In this document: in pieces, positions 34,599-43,748 of the stretch
Layout: the number at the start of each line of letters is the position of its first letter
Position numbering within the stretch: position 1 is the first letter of the stretch
Source of the DNA: Flavobacterium caeni
GTDB lineage: Bacteria > Bacteroidota > Bacteroidia > Flavobacteriales > Flavobacteriaceae
Reading direction: 5' to 3'
DNA: 64,000 nt
Assembly: GCF_900101895.1 (NCBI RefSeq)
Contig: NZ_FMVF01000011.1
Location: 54,329-118,328 of the forward strand
Notes under the pieces: generated by a model
What the model saw: the letters and a program-made list of their open reading frames with translations, nothing else
What the model was told of the DNA's origin: nothing
Database searches by the model: none
Program-made: the position numbers and the translations under genes

Positions 34599-35875
34599 TA
34601 ACGCAACAAATTAGCCAGTTTTTCGGTCAGGTTCTTACGCGAATACTGCTGTAACCCTACCGGATGCGACCGCAGTTGGCCGTTTTTATACTGTGTGTAA
34701 TATTCGAGAATCTTGTCTTTGAGCGCCTCTTTTTCGTCATACAAAAAGAAAGACCCGGTGTTGGTTTGCTTGAGGATATCGGCAAAATCGGAGCCTTCTG
34801 GGCCCAACGCCAGTATCGGTCGCTCGGCGGCCATGTATTCGAACAATTTGCCCGGAATGATGCTGCGCGTTTGCGGCGAATCGATCTCGATGAGCAGCAA
34901 CACCTGCGATTGCCGTTGGTGCGCCACGGCCACGTCGTGCGGCACATAACCAAGGTTGTTGACAAAACGATCCAGCCTGAACTCGGCAATCGTATCGAGG
35001 ATTTCCTGGCTGACCGCGCCAATGAGCTTGAGTTCGAAGTCTTGGGCGAACTGTTTGTTTTCTTTGGTGAGTTCGCGCAGCGCCTTCCACAAAATGCGCG
35101 GGTTACGGCTCGAAAGAAACGACCCGATGTGCGCCAAACTGAACTTCGCGTCGAGCGGTGCCTTGGCCACTTGTTCTACATCGTAACCGTTGGTGATGAC
35201 CTCGATCGGACGCGTGGTAAGTTGTTCGAATTCGGCTTTGGTGGTAGGACTGGTCACAAGGATCAAATCGGCGGCATTGAGCACTTGACGCTCCATCTCT
35301 TTGTGTTTTTGGGCCGACGACGCAGACAAACGCAACGCGTCGTGGTAGCCGATGGTCGTCCACGGATCGCGAAAATCGGCCACCCAGCGCACGCCCATTT
35401 TTTCCTTGAGTTGCAGTCCAATCAAATGCAGGCTGTGCGGCGGTCCCGATGTGATGACGGTATCGATGCCGTGCTCCTCGAGATAAGATTCTAGGAATTT
35501 CACCGATGGTTTTACCCAGTACACACGCGCATCGGGAATGAAACAATTGCCACGGATCCAGAGCAACAATTTCTCGATTATGCCTTGTTTTTTGCGGTGC
35601 GGAATGATGCCCGCGCTGATTTTCTTGGTTTTGTTTTTTGAAAAAACCGACGCCAACCCGTACGGTTCAAAAATCTTGCGTTTGACGACAATCGCATCCT
35701 CTGGGATTTCCTCGAGGAGCTTTTCGTCTACAATCGGATAGGTCGGATTCTGGGGCACATACACATGCGGCTGCACGCCAAACCCCGGCAAATACTTGAT
35801 GAATTTGAGCCAGCGCTGTACGCCCGGACCACCCGCGGGCGGAAAATAATAGGTGATGACCAATACCTTTTTCAT
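34598..35875 (-). CDS. GT4-like glycosyltransferase
   Basis: 425 residues. The N-terminus VLVITYYFPPAGGPGVQRWLKFIKYLPGFG is typical of GT-B fold glycosyltransferases of family 4; the C-terminal Rossmann half has IPGKLFEYMAAERPILALG, where the Glu binds the nucleotide-sugar. No membrane helix. The start at 35875 is set by this conserved N-terminus. Coupled to the flippase, so it probably builds the glycan that the flippase exports; the sugar is unknown. Confidence 0.9.
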   Translation of the reverse strand: MKKVLVITYYFPPAGGPGVQRWLKFIKYLPGFGVQPHVYVPQNPTYPIVDEKLLEEIPEDAIVVKRKIFEPYGLASVFSKNKTKKISAGIIPHRKKQGIIEKLLLWIRGNCFIPDARVYWVKPSVKFLESYLEEHGIDTVITSGPPHSLHLIGLQLKEKMGVRWVADFRDPWTTIGYHDALRLSASSAQKHKEMERQVLNAADLILVTSPTTKAEFEQLTTRPIEVITNGYDVEQVAKAPLDAKFSLAHIGSFLSSRNPRILWKALRELTKENKQFAQDFELKLIGAVSQEILDTIAEFRLDRFVNNLGYVPHDVAVAHQRQSQVLLLIEIDSPQTRSIIPGKLFEYMAAERPILALGPEGSDFADILKQTNTGSFFLYDEKEALKDKILEYYTQYKNGQLRSHPVGLQQYSRKNLTEKLANLLR

Positions 35876-35882
35876 GGCAGGA

Positions 35883-38372
35883 TTATTTCTGGTCCTTGAA
35901 CCACAACTTACGGCGTTCGAAATAAATCCCACCCACGATCAAAAACACCATCAACACCGAACTCGCCAACGCGATCGTGCCACCTTTTTGCACCACCTCG
36001 GGCTCAAACTTGAATTCGATGGTATGGCTGCCCGCCGGTACGTGCATGGCGCGCAACACGTAGTCGGCGCGAAAATGATCGGCTTTCTTGCCGTCTATGT
36101 AGGCGTTCCATCCGTTTCCGTAATACATTTCAGAGAAAACGGCCAGCCCGTCGTGCGCATTGCGCGACTTGTATTTGATGTAATTCGGCTTGTAGGCCGC
36201 GACCGAAATAGACGCCGTACTGTCTTTTTCAAAAACCGTCTTCTTGACCAACGCACCAAACTCGGTTTGGTTGACGATGGCCACGTTCTTGGTATCCATC
36301 TTGTCGAGCGCACGCATCTCGGCATCGGCCGAACCGGCCATACGCAATTGCTTGACGAACCATGCATTGCCGTTGGCCGTAGGGTTCACCAGCGGCAGGT
36401 GTTGCCCGTCGTTGGTTTGCATGATCAGGTATTTGACGTTGAGCATGTCGAGCACCTGGCTGTTGCGCGTCAGGTGGAAATTGGTCGTATCGATCGCACT
36501 GAAAAGCCCTTGCAATTCGCGGTCTACCTGGTACTCAAACAATTGATCCATGCGGCGCGGACGTACGGCACTGTAGCCCCCAACCGATTTGTGGAAGTAC
36601 GAGGTGCGGCCTTCCAAACGTCCAAAGACGTCATAAACACGGTAATGCGACGTGTCGCGAAGGATAAAATTGTCGGCTTCGGTCGCCTGGAATGGCTGTT
36701 CGATTTGCGAAGCGCTCACAAAAGTCTGGTCGTCGTTCTTGACGTACTTCTTGTCGACAAAAAACAAATCGCCAATCATGACCACGCCCACGATGATGAC
36801 GGCCGTTTGCTGTTGGATCTTGCTTTTGAGCGACAGCCAAAGCACGCCGAAAGCCACGGTGATCAAAAAGCCCGAACGCAACAAATCGGCCAAATAAAGG
36901 CTCTCGCGGTCGGCTTTCAACAAGTCGAGTACCACACGCGAACGTTCGTCGCCAAACATACGCGCATCGTTGGCACCCGAAAAAGTGAACATCCCTTTGG
37001 CCACGAACAAAAAGGCGATGATGCCCAACGATACCGCACCGGCATAACGCAGCGCTTTTTTCTTTTTCGCTTCGTCCTGTTCGTTAAAGAATGCGTGCAA
37101 GCCCATGACGGCCAGCACCGGCATACACAATTCGAGAATAACCTGTATCGACGAAACGGCCCTGAACTTGTCGTACAACGGCACATAATCGATGAAAAAC
37201 TGTGTCAATCCAGCGAAGTTTTTCCCCCAGGACAACAACAGCGAAAGCAACGCCGCGGCCAGGAAAGCGTATTTTATCTTTCGATTGTCGGCAAACAACG
37301 CCAACACGCACAAAAAAAACACGACAGCACCAATGTAGGCCGGCGCCGCCACGATGGGTTGGTCCCCCCAATACGTGGGCAACGACGACGCGAATTGGGC
37401 CGCTTCGGCTTCGGACGCACCTTGGGCAATCGCGTATTGGTAGGACTCGCTTTCCTTGCCGAGCACCTCGCTGTTCGACCCGCCGAACAAACGCGGCGCG
37501 ATCAGGTTCAAGCTCTCGGCAATACCGTAGCTATATTCGGTGATGTAGTCGTACTTCATCGACGACGTGGTCGTGTTTTGCGAGCCATCGGGGTTAAAGG
37601 TCAGCTCGCTTTTGCCGCGCATGCTGAAATCGGTATACTCGGCCGTCGCCATGATGTTGGTCGCATTGGCACCTATGGCCAGAATTCCCGCAACGACGAA
37701 CGTAGCTATTGAAATGCCCAATGCCTTGTAGTTCTTTTCCTTGATGAGCCCCGCGGCAAAATAAACCGACAACACCAGCAACAAAAGCAACAGGTAGTAG
37801 GTCATCTGGAAGTGGTTGGCGTTGATCTCGAGCGCCGCGGCCACCATGGTGAGCAATCCGCCCGCCAGGTACCGTTGCCTGAACACCAGGATGACACCGG
37901 CCACTACCATGGGCATGTAGGCGATGGCATGCGCCTTGGCATTGTGTCCTACACCCAAAATAATGATCAGATACGTCGACAAACCAAACGCCAGCGCCCC
38001 AAAAAAGGCCTTAAGCGGATTGGTTCGAAGTACGATGAGCAACAGGTAAAATCCAACAAAATACAACATCAGGTAGTCGGCGGGACGCGGCAGAAACCGC
38101 AACGCATCGTCTAATTTGCCGATGTAATCATGCGGATAATTCGCACCCAATTGGTAGGTAGGCATCCCGCCAAACGCCGAGTTGGTCCAATAAGGTTCGG
38201 TTTGTTGGGCGGCGCGAAAGTCGTTTTGTTCCTTGGCCATGCCTGTATACTGTACGATATCGGACTGGAAAATCTGCTTGCCCGACAACACCGGATAAAA
38301 ATACGCGAGCGAAACCAGCACAAAACCAATCACGGCCAGCGCATGCGGATAAAACTTTTGAAGTTGTTTCAT
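35883..38372 (-). CDS. YfhO-family multi-pass membrane protein
   Basis: 829 residues. N-terminal part has about 11-13 hydrophobic helices in GT-C-like arrangement with the early loop SGKQIFQSDIVQYTGMAKE, then an exported beta-rich domain (about 590-790) and a last helix near the C-terminus. YfhO proteins (PF09586) are implicated in glycosylation of teichoic acids in Gram-positive bacteria; in Bacteroidota their acceptor is unknown. Seven bases before the glycosyltransferase start, so one operon: YfhO, GT4, flippase. Confidence 0.9.
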   Translation of the reverse strand: MKQLQKFYPHALAVIGFVLVSLAYFYPVLSGKQIFQSDIVQYTGMAKEQNDFRAAQQTEPYWTNSAFGGMPTYQLGANYPHDYIGKLDDALRFLPRPADYLMLYFVGFYLLLIVLRTNPLKAFFGALAFGLSTYLIIILGVGHNAKAHAIAYMPMVVAGVILVFRQRYLAGGLLTMVAAALEINANHFQMTYYLLLLLLVLSVYFAAGLIKEKNYKALGISIATFVVAGILAIGANATNIMATAEYTDFSMRGKSELTFNPDGSQNTTTSSMKYDYITEYSYGIAESLNLIAPRLFGGSNSEVLGKESESYQYAIAQGASEAEAAQFASSLPTYWGDQPIVAAPAYIGAVVFFLCVLALFADNRKIKYAFLAAALLSLLLSWGKNFAGLTQFFIDYVPLYDKFRAVSSIQVILELCMPVLAVMGLHAFFNEQDEAKKKKALRYAGAVSLGIIAFLFVAKGMFTFSGANDARMFGDERSRVVLDLLKADRESLYLADLLRSGFLITVAFGVLWLSLKSKIQQQTAVIIVGVVMIGDLFFVDKKYVKNDDQTFVSASQIEQPFQATEADNFILRDTSHYRVYDVFGRLEGRTSYFHKSVGGYSAVRPRRMDQLFEYQVDRELQGLFSAIDTTNFHLTRNSQVLDMLNVKYLIMQTNDGQHLPLVNPTANGNAWFVKQLRMAGSADAEMRALDKMDTKNVAIVNQTEFGALVKKTVFEKDSTASISVAAYKPNYIKYKSRNAHDGLAVFSEMYYGNGWNAYIDGKKADHFRADYVLRAMHVPAGSHTIEFKFEPEVVQKGGTIALASSVLMVFLIVGGIYFERRKLWFKDQK

Positions 38373-38512
38373 GAGGGATTTTGGTAAATAAAACCCAAAA
38401 ATAGGCAAAAAAAACGGCCAACGAAACTATTGACCGGAATACGAAAAATATTGGTTGGTCGGCAAGCAAAAAACGACCGCGAATGTCATTTTCAAATTTT
38501 CAAATTTCCAAA

Positions 38513-38797
38513 TTATTTGATTTCTTCAAAATCGATGTACTCGCCCACTTTTTTGGTCTCGCGTGGTTTTGACGATTTGACGTTGGAATCGTATATGATT
38601 TCGTCGTTATTGGCCGTGCGGGTACTTTGATAGCCTTGGTACTGACGCTGTTGCTGCTCGAAGTTTTGCGCGGCTTTCTCGACCGCTTTCTTGACCAGAA
38701 CCGGAAAAAACAAACGCGCCAAAAACTTGAATACATAGTAAAACAAGATGATGTAGAAAATGACTTTGATTGTTCCCGAAAAAGAAGCGTGGTCCAT
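38513..38797 (-). CDS. small membrane protein, DUF4834-like
   Basis: 94 residues. One membrane helix (about 10-33, IKVIFYIILFYYVFKFLARLFF) followed by a charged, Gln-rich tail QQQRQYQG and a conserved C-terminal KKVGEYIDFEEIK, which is typical of DUF4834. ATG at 38797 preferred over the frame start at 38824. Role unknown. Confidence 0.8.
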   Translation of the reverse strand: MDHASFSGTIKVIFYIILFYYVFKFLARLFFPVLVKKAVEKAAQNFEQQQRQYQGYQSTRTANNDEIIYDSNVKSSKPRETKKVGEYIDFEEIK

Positions 38798-38863
38798 GAG
38801 GTAATTTTTTTCAAAATTAAGCAATCGGCGCAGATTCCGTCTTAAATAAATAATAAAAATGAC

Positions 38864-38871
38864 TACTTTTG
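38864..38871 (+). promoter_or_regulatory. -7 box TACTTTTG before the outer-membrane protein gene
   Basis: Exact TAnnTTTG match 30 bp before the ATG at 38902; -33 box not clear. Confidence 0.4.
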
Positions 38872-38901
38872 GGTTGTTATACGATCTCTTAAAATAACAA
38901 T

Positions 38902-39891
38902 ATGTCCAAAATCAAGCCGCTCCTACTCTTGCTTTTTTGCGCTCCTTTTGCGCACGCACAGTTTACCGATGTCATCAATTCGAACCGCCCCGGCAAATCG
39001 ATGGGGGCTTTTTCGGTAGGCAGAACCGTCATCCAGGCCGAACTCGGATTCCACACGTTTCGCGAGTACCATACGATTTCGGAATACGACGTAGAGGGTA
39101 TCGGCAGTGATTTGCAGGTGCGTTACGGCGCTTTTTTCGAACAGCTCGAGTTCATACTCGATGCGAGCTATCAGAATGAAGTCTATAAAAGCCGGACGAC
39201 ATTCCGTTCAAGAAGGGATGCAGGACTCAAAACCATTTCTTTGGGCGCAAAATTTCTATTGTACGACCCGCTTAAGAATTACGAACAGAAACCCAATCTG
39301 TACAGTTGGAAAGCCAACCATAAATTCAGCTGGCGTGCGTTCATCCCTGCCGTTGGCGTATATGGCGGGATCAACATCGATGCGGCCAAGGGTAAATTCG
39401 ATCGTCCCTATTATCCGATTGTCGACAAATGGAGTCCTACCTTGGGCCTGCTTACGCAAAACCAATTCGGGCGACAAGTGCTTTGCATGAACGTGATGCT
39501 CGACCAATTGGCCACGCAACGCGAATCGATCGACTATGTGATCACGCTTACCCACGGGTTCAATATGCGCTGGTCCGGCTTTATCGAGCACCAGGGCTTT
39601 GTGAGCGAATGGTACAGCGATGCCATTTTTAGGGGCGGCGCGGCCTGGCTTCCGATCAAAAATGTACAGATAGACGCATCGATCGGGGCCAACATCAAGG
39701 AAACGCCGTCGTTGCTCGTGGGCGGAATTGGCGTCTCGTGGCGTTTCGACGCCAACTACGAAGATGTCTATTTGCGCATCCCGAAAGAAAAAGGCAAGGA
39801 AAGCAAGGAAGACAAAAAGAAGAAAAAAGACAAGGACAAAGCCAAGAAACGTCTCGACGCGATCGAGAACGGCGAGCCCGTGAAGGAATAG
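38902..39891 (+). CDS. outer-membrane beta-barrel protein (phenol MetA-type transporter family)
   Basis: 329 residues. Signal peptide MSKIKPLLLLLFCAPFAHAQ, then alternating amphipathic strands (VGRTVIQAELGFHTF, LEFILDASYQNEV, HKFSWRAFIPAVGVYGGIN) ending near residue 290, as in PF13557-like transporters. The last 40 residues are an unusual Lys/Glu/Asp-rich tail (KGKESKEDKKKKKDKDKAKK) that should lie in the periplasm or bind peptidoglycan or anionic surfaces; that is inference. Monocistronic. Confidence 0.8.
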   Translation: MSKIKPLLLLLFCAPFAHAQFTDVINSNRPGKSMGAFSVGRTVIQAELGFHTFREYHTISEYDVEGIGSDLQVRYGAFFEQLEFILDASYQNEVYKSRTTFRSRRDAGLKTISLGAKFLLYDPLKNYEQKPNLYSWKANHKFSWRAFIPAVGVYGGINIDAAKGKFDRPYYPIVDKWSPTLGLLTQNQFGRQVLCMNVMLDQLATQRESIDYVITLTHGFNMRWSGFIEHQGFVSEWYSDAIFRGGAAWLPIKNVQIDASIGANIKETPSLLVGGIGVSWRFDANYEDVYLRIPKEKGKESKEDKKKKKDKDKAKKRLDAIENGEPVKE

Positions 39892-39925
39892 CGTTTTATG
39901 GGACGCTTTCCCGAAAAGTAAAAAT

Positions 39926-40058
39926 TACAGTTTTTCTGTAGCGGAATTGGTTTTTAAAATGGTATTTTCGTTCCATGGGAAGGGGGCATTGGAAGTATAC
40001 CCCAACGAAATTTCGACCAAACTCAAATACAGAGAATCTGTACATTTTGTTAAAGTTT
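39926..40058 (+). repeat. three-copy palindrome-flanked intergenic element, copy B
   Basis: Palindrome TACAGTTTTTCTGTA (39926-39940) with GCGG after it, TTCGTT (39967-39972), GGGAAGGGGG (39977-39986), CCCC (40000-40003) with AACGAA (40004-40009), second palindrome TACAGAGAATCTGTA (40028-40042) and tail CATTTTGTTAAAGTTT. Palindromes start 102 bp apart. TTCGTT pairs with AACGAA around the purine stem. It ends 94 bp before the acyltransferase start. Confidence 0.85.
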
Positions 40059-40152
40059 CATTTTTTGTTTTTTCCGAAAAAATTATCCTAAAGATCCTGT
40101 CGTCTTTCCGACAAAACCGCAATACTCCAAAAGAACAACAGCCCAAACATTC

Positions 40153-41274
40153 ATGATTACCATCAAACAGGCCCTTTCCAAAAGCGATATGAAAGCTTTT
40201 GTCAAATTTCCGTTCGAACTCTACAAAGACAATCCGAATTGGATTCCGCCGCTCATCGCCGATGAACTCGAAACCTTCGACGCGACCAAAAATCCGGCTT
40301 TCGAAAATGCCGAAGCGTCGTTCTACCTCGCTTATCGCGACGGTAAAATTGTCGGGCGCACGGCCGTCATCATCAACTGGGCCGAGGTCAACCAACTCGG
40401 CAAACGCAAAGTACGCTTTGGCTGGTTCGATGTCATAGACGACATCAAAGTCACCGAAGCATTGCTCGAAAAGGCGTTCGAACTTGCCCGAAAACACAAC
40501 CTGGACAATGTCGAAGGCCCCATGGGATTCTCCAACCTCGACAAAACCGGTGCGCTCACCATGGGCTACGACGAAATCGGCACCATGATCACCTGGTACA
40601 ATTACGCGTACTACATCACCCATTTCGAGCAGTTGGGTTTTGTCATGGAAAAAGAATGGGTCGAAAGCGTCTTTCCGCTCCCTACAGCCGAAATGATGGC
40701 ACCCATCCAAAAAGCCGACGCCATGGTGCGCAAACGCTACGGGCTCAAATCGATTGGTTTTACACGTTCGCAGGATGTGATGCCTTATGTAGACGATTTG
40801 TTCCGGATATTCAACGACGTGTACGCCAAATTGTCGTCGTTTGTTGCCGTATCCGATGCGCAAATCGCCTATTTCAAGAAAAAATACATCGGGCTCATCA
40901 ACCCCGAATTCATCAAATTTGTCGCCGACGAAAACGACCACATCGTTGGTTTTTGCGTGTGCATGCCTTCGATGTCCAACGCATTGAAAAAGGCCAACGG
41001 CAAATTGTTCCCGTTTGGATTCCTGCATTTGTTGAAGGCCAAAAAACATTCAGACGAAGTACTTTTCTATTTGATCGGAATCCTGCCCGAATACCAAAAC
41101 AAAGGCGTAACGGCCGTAATCATGACCGCATTTTACGAAAGTTTCAAGGCCAACGGCATCAAAACGTGCATCCGTACGCCCGAACTCGAAGAGAACCATT
41201 CGATCCACAATTTGTGGAAGAATTTCAATCCGGTCGTACACAAACGCAGGAGCACCTACATCAAGTACCTTTAA
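40153..41274 (+). CDS. GNAT-family N-acetyltransferase-like protein
   Basis: 373 residues, soluble. The N-terminal half carries KFPFELYKDNPNWIPPLIADE and a GNAT core with YRDGKIVGR and DDIKVTEALLEKAFELARKHNLDNVEGPMGFS; a second half repeats the fold with DENDHIVGFCVCMPS and LIGILPEYQNKGVTAVIM, resembling the acetyl-CoA loop. Such double-GNAT proteins are common in Bacteroidota with unknown substrates. Preceded by element copy B, so its expression may depend on that element. Ends at a bidirectional terminator. Confidence 0.8.
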   Translation: MITIKQALSKSDMKAFVKFPFELYKDNPNWIPPLIADELETFDATKNPAFENAEASFYLAYRDGKIVGRTAVIINWAEVNQLGKRKVRFGWFDVIDDIKVTEALLEKAFELARKHNLDNVEGPMGFSNLDKTGALTMGYDEIGTMITWYNYAYYITHFEQLGFVMEKEWVESVFPLPTAEMMAPIQKADAMVRKRYGLKSIGFTRSQDVMPYVDDLFRIFNDVYAKLSSFVAVSDAQIAYFKKKYIGLINPEFIKFVADENDHIVGFCVCMPSMSNALKKANGKLFPFGFLHLLKAKKHSDEVLFYLIGILPEYQNKGVTAVIMTAFYESFKANGIKTCIRTPELEENHSIHNLWKNFNPVVHKRRSTYIKYL

Positions 41275-41284
41275 TTTACCGCAT

Positions 41285-41316
41285 AAAAAAACCGCCTCGA
41301 AAGAAGCGGTTTTTTA
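41285..41316. terminator. bidirectional intrinsic terminator
   Basis: A-rich run, stem ACCGC (41291-41295) and GCGGT (41306-41310), T run to 41315. It lies between the stop codons of convergent genes at 41274 and 41331. Confidence 0.85.
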
Positions 41317-41330
41317 TTTTTATCGGGCGA

Positions 41331-42599
41331 CTATCTTTCGTCGCTTACGTCTACTGTTTTTTCTGAAGCAATTTTCAGGTACGTGCCATTGGTCAACTTT
41401 TCGCGCACCGCCTCAAAAGCGTCGAGCGTTTCGCTGATGTCGTTAAGCGTATGCGACGCCGTCGGGATCATGCGCAACAAAATAATGCCTTTCGGAATAA
41501 CCGGATACACGACAATCGACAGGAAGATGTGGTAATTCTCGCGCAAATCGTTCACAAGCATCATCGCCTCAGGAATCGATCCGTTCAAATACACCGGCGT
41601 CACACAAGTATTCGTATCGCCGATGTCGAAACCGCGCGACTTGAGTCCGTTTTGCAACGCATCGACGTTCTCCCACAACTTGTCCTTGAGTTCGGGCATG
41701 GTGCGCAACATCTCCAGGCGTTTGAGCGCCCCAACCGTAAAAATCATCGGCAACGACTTGGCAAACATCTGCGAACGCAAATTGTATTTCAAATAATCGA
41801 TCACGTCTTTGTCGCCCGCGATGAACGCGCCGATAGACGCCATCGACTTGGCGAATGTCGAAAAGTACACGTCAATCCCGTCCTGGCAACCTTGCTCCTC
41901 GCCCGCTCCAGCACCGGTTTTACCCAATGTCCCGAATCCGTGCGCGTCGTCAACGAGCAAACGGAAGTTGTATTTTTCCTTCAACGCCACGATTTCCTTC
42001 AACTTGCCTTGCTGGCCGCGCATCCCGAAAACACCTTCGGTGATCAAAAGGATACCGCCGCCGTTTTCCTCGGCCATCTTGGTCGCACGCTGCAAATTCT
42101 TCTCGATGCTTTCTACATCGTTGTGTTTGTAGGTGAAACGCTTGCCCATGTGCAAACGCACGCCGTCGATGATGCACGCATGCGAATCCACATCATACAC
42201 AATCACGTCGTTTTTGGTGACCAAAGCATCGATCGTCGAAACCATGCCCTGGTATCCGAAATTGAGCAAATACGCCGCTTCCTTTTGTACGAACGCCGCC
42301 AATTCATTCTGCAATTGCTCGTGCAAAGTCGTGTGGCCGCTCATCATACGCGCACCCATCGGATACGCCGCACCGTAATCGCGCGCCGCATCGGCATCGG
42401 CTTTACGCACTTCGGGATGGTTCGCCAACCCAAGGTAATCGTTGATGCTCCAGTTCAAAATTTCCTTGCCATGAAACTGCATACGCGGCCCCAATTCGCC
42501 CTCGAGCTTCGGGAACACGTAATAACCTTCGGCCTGCGACGCCCATTTCCCGAGCGGGCCCTTATTGCTTTGTATTCTTTCGAATAAATCTTTCACCAT
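41331..42599 (-). CDS. alpha-oxoamine synthase (serine palmitoyltransferase or cysteate acyltransferase type)
   Basis: 422 residues, PLP fold type I. Seen: NDYLGLANHPEVRKA, the substrate-binding GHTTLHEQL, HACIIDG, DDAHGFGTLG and the PLP lysine in STFAKSMASIGAF. The family condenses an amino acid with an acyl-CoA: serine palmitoyltransferase makes ketosphinganine, KBL makes 2-amino-3-ketobutyrate, and flavobacterial relatives make capnine precursors from cysteate. The sequence alone does not decide among these; a long-chain lipid role is the best guess for Flavobacteria. ATG at 42599 gives the usual N-terminus. Confidence 0.85.
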   Translation of the reverse strand: MVKDLFERIQSNKGPLGKWASQAEGYYVFPKLEGELGPRMQFHGKEILNWSINDYLGLANHPEVRKADADAARDYGAAYPMGARMMSGHTTLHEQLQNELAAFVQKEAAYLLNFGYQGMVSTIDALVTKNDVIVYDVDSHACIIDGVRLHMGKRFTYKHNDVESIEKNLQRATKMAEENGGGILLITEGVFGMRGQQGKLKEIVALKEKYNFRLLVDDAHGFGTLGKTGAGAGEEQGCQDGIDVYFSTFAKSMASIGAFIAGDKDVIDYLKYNLRSQMFAKSLPMIFTVGALKRLEMLRTMPELKDKLWENVDALQNGLKSRGFDIGDTNTCVTPVYLNGSIPEAMMLVNDLRENYHIFLSIVVYPVIPKGIILLRMIPTASHTLNDISETLDAFEAVREKLTNGTYLKIASEKTVDVSDER

Positions 42600-42674
42600 G
42601 ATTTTCAGCGCCCGTTTAGTCGGGCTTTTCGCCCGCAAAAATAAAGATTAAAAAGTATTTCAGAAAAGTTTTTG

Positions 42675-42759
42675 GGAGCTTTTTCCTGCTATCCGTTGCA
42701 ATCTTTTGCGGCCTCCGCTGCGCTGCGGCCGCAAAAGGATTTCCACTGCTATCAGGGCT
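42675..42759 (-). repeat. family R repeat, copy 5
   Basis: On the minus strand AGCCCTGATAGCAGTGG, AAATCCTTTTGCGGCC, hairpin GCGGCCGCAG..CGGAGGCCGC, AAAAGATTGCAACGG and ATAGCAGGAAAAAGCTCC. It fills the gap between two divergent genes (42599 and 42851). Confidence 0.8.
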
Positions 42760-42850
42760 AGGGCCTGCGAAACACCGGACGCATTTCATCCAGTTGTAAC
42801 ACTTGTTTTAACCGACAGTCTTTTACCCCATCATTCAATCATCAATCACC

Positions 42851-43684
42851 ATGAAAAAAATCATCTTGCTGTTGTTGGCTACAACCGCCGCCAGCGCACA
42901 ACTTTCGGTCAAATCTCCATCAGATTTCTTCCCCAAATCCAAAACCCAAGTGCTCGTCGTCGGCACATTCCATTTCGACTATCCCGGCCTCGATGCGCAC
43001 AAAACCGACGAATCCAACAAAATAGACGTGCTGCGCGAACCCAAAAAGTCCGAAGTCACGCAACTCGTCGACTACATCAAACGTTTCAAACCCACCAAAA
43101 TCGTGATCGAGGCCATGCCCAACTGGCAAGCCACCGAAAAACTCAAACGCTACAAGGCGGGCGAATTCCGCAACCAACGCGACGAACGTTTCCAGCTTGG
43201 CATGCGCATCGCCACCGAGCTGCAACTCGACACCATCTATGCGCTCGACGCGTTGCCGTTCGATCTCGAACTCGAAAAACTCGATACGGTTTATTTCAAG
43301 AAATTCTTCGAAGATTTCGATTTCAAAAGCAACGACCCCATGGCCGCCAAATTCACCGATTGGTACCGCTACGAGGAAACGCTCCAAAAAAGCATGACCC
43401 TGCTCGACTATTTCAAACGTTTCAATGCGCGCGAGAGCCACGAACTCACCTATGGGGCCTACCTTGTGGGTGACTTCAAGCTCGACGACACGCGCGGCGC
43501 CGACATACTGTCGATTTGGTGGTACAACCGCAACCTCAGGATTTTCAGGAAGCTGCAACAAATCACCGAAAGCCCAACCGACCGCCTGCTGGTGATCTTT
43601 GGCAACGGCCATGCTGCGCTGTTGCGGCAACTGCTCGAATGTTCGCCCGAATACGATTTTGTGGAATTCGATGGGCTGAAATAG
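42851..43684 (+). CDS. DUF5694 protein (TraB/GumN-like fold)
   Basis: 277 residues with a signal peptide MKKIILLLLATTAASAQ. The pattern VLVVGTFHFDYPG near residue 36, VIEAMPNWQ and C-terminal VIFGNGHAALLRQLLE resemble the TraB/PrgY and GumN group, where the GTFH and GHAALL motifs are thought to form a metal-dependent protease-like site. The flavobacterial version is known to me as DUF5694. Function unproven; exported. Confidence 0.75.
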   Translation: MKKIILLLLATTAASAQLSVKSPSDFFPKSKTQVLVVGTFHFDYPGLDAHKTDESNKIDVLREPKKSEVTQLVDYIKRFKPTKIVIEAMPNWQATEKLKRYKAGEFRNQRDERFQLGMRIATELQLDTIYALDALPFDLELEKLDTVYFKKFFEDFDFKSNDPMAAKFTDWYRYEETLQKSMTLLDYFKRFNARESHELTYGAYLVGDFKLDDTRGADILSIWWYNRNLRIFRKLQQITESPTDRLLVIFGNGHAALLRQLLECSPEYDFVEFDGLK

Positions 43685-43748
43685 CGCGGTATTGGGCCGC
43701 ATTTTTTTGTACATTAGCCAAGCCGCGAAAAACGCAGGCGCTAAAATT

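Noticed and set aside
35853..37712. Long plus-strand frame (619 residues) opposite the YfhO gene
   Set aside because: Composition rich in His, Arg and Gln, typical of an antisense shadow; the minus-strand YfhO gene has clear membrane helices and family features.
38470..38520. CAAATTT-type AT-rich spacer, also at 54400, 55200 and 59820
   Set aside because: Simple-sequence intergenic spacers common in AT-rich flavobacterial intergenic DNA; apart from the 54.4-kb inverted repeat they show no defined structure.
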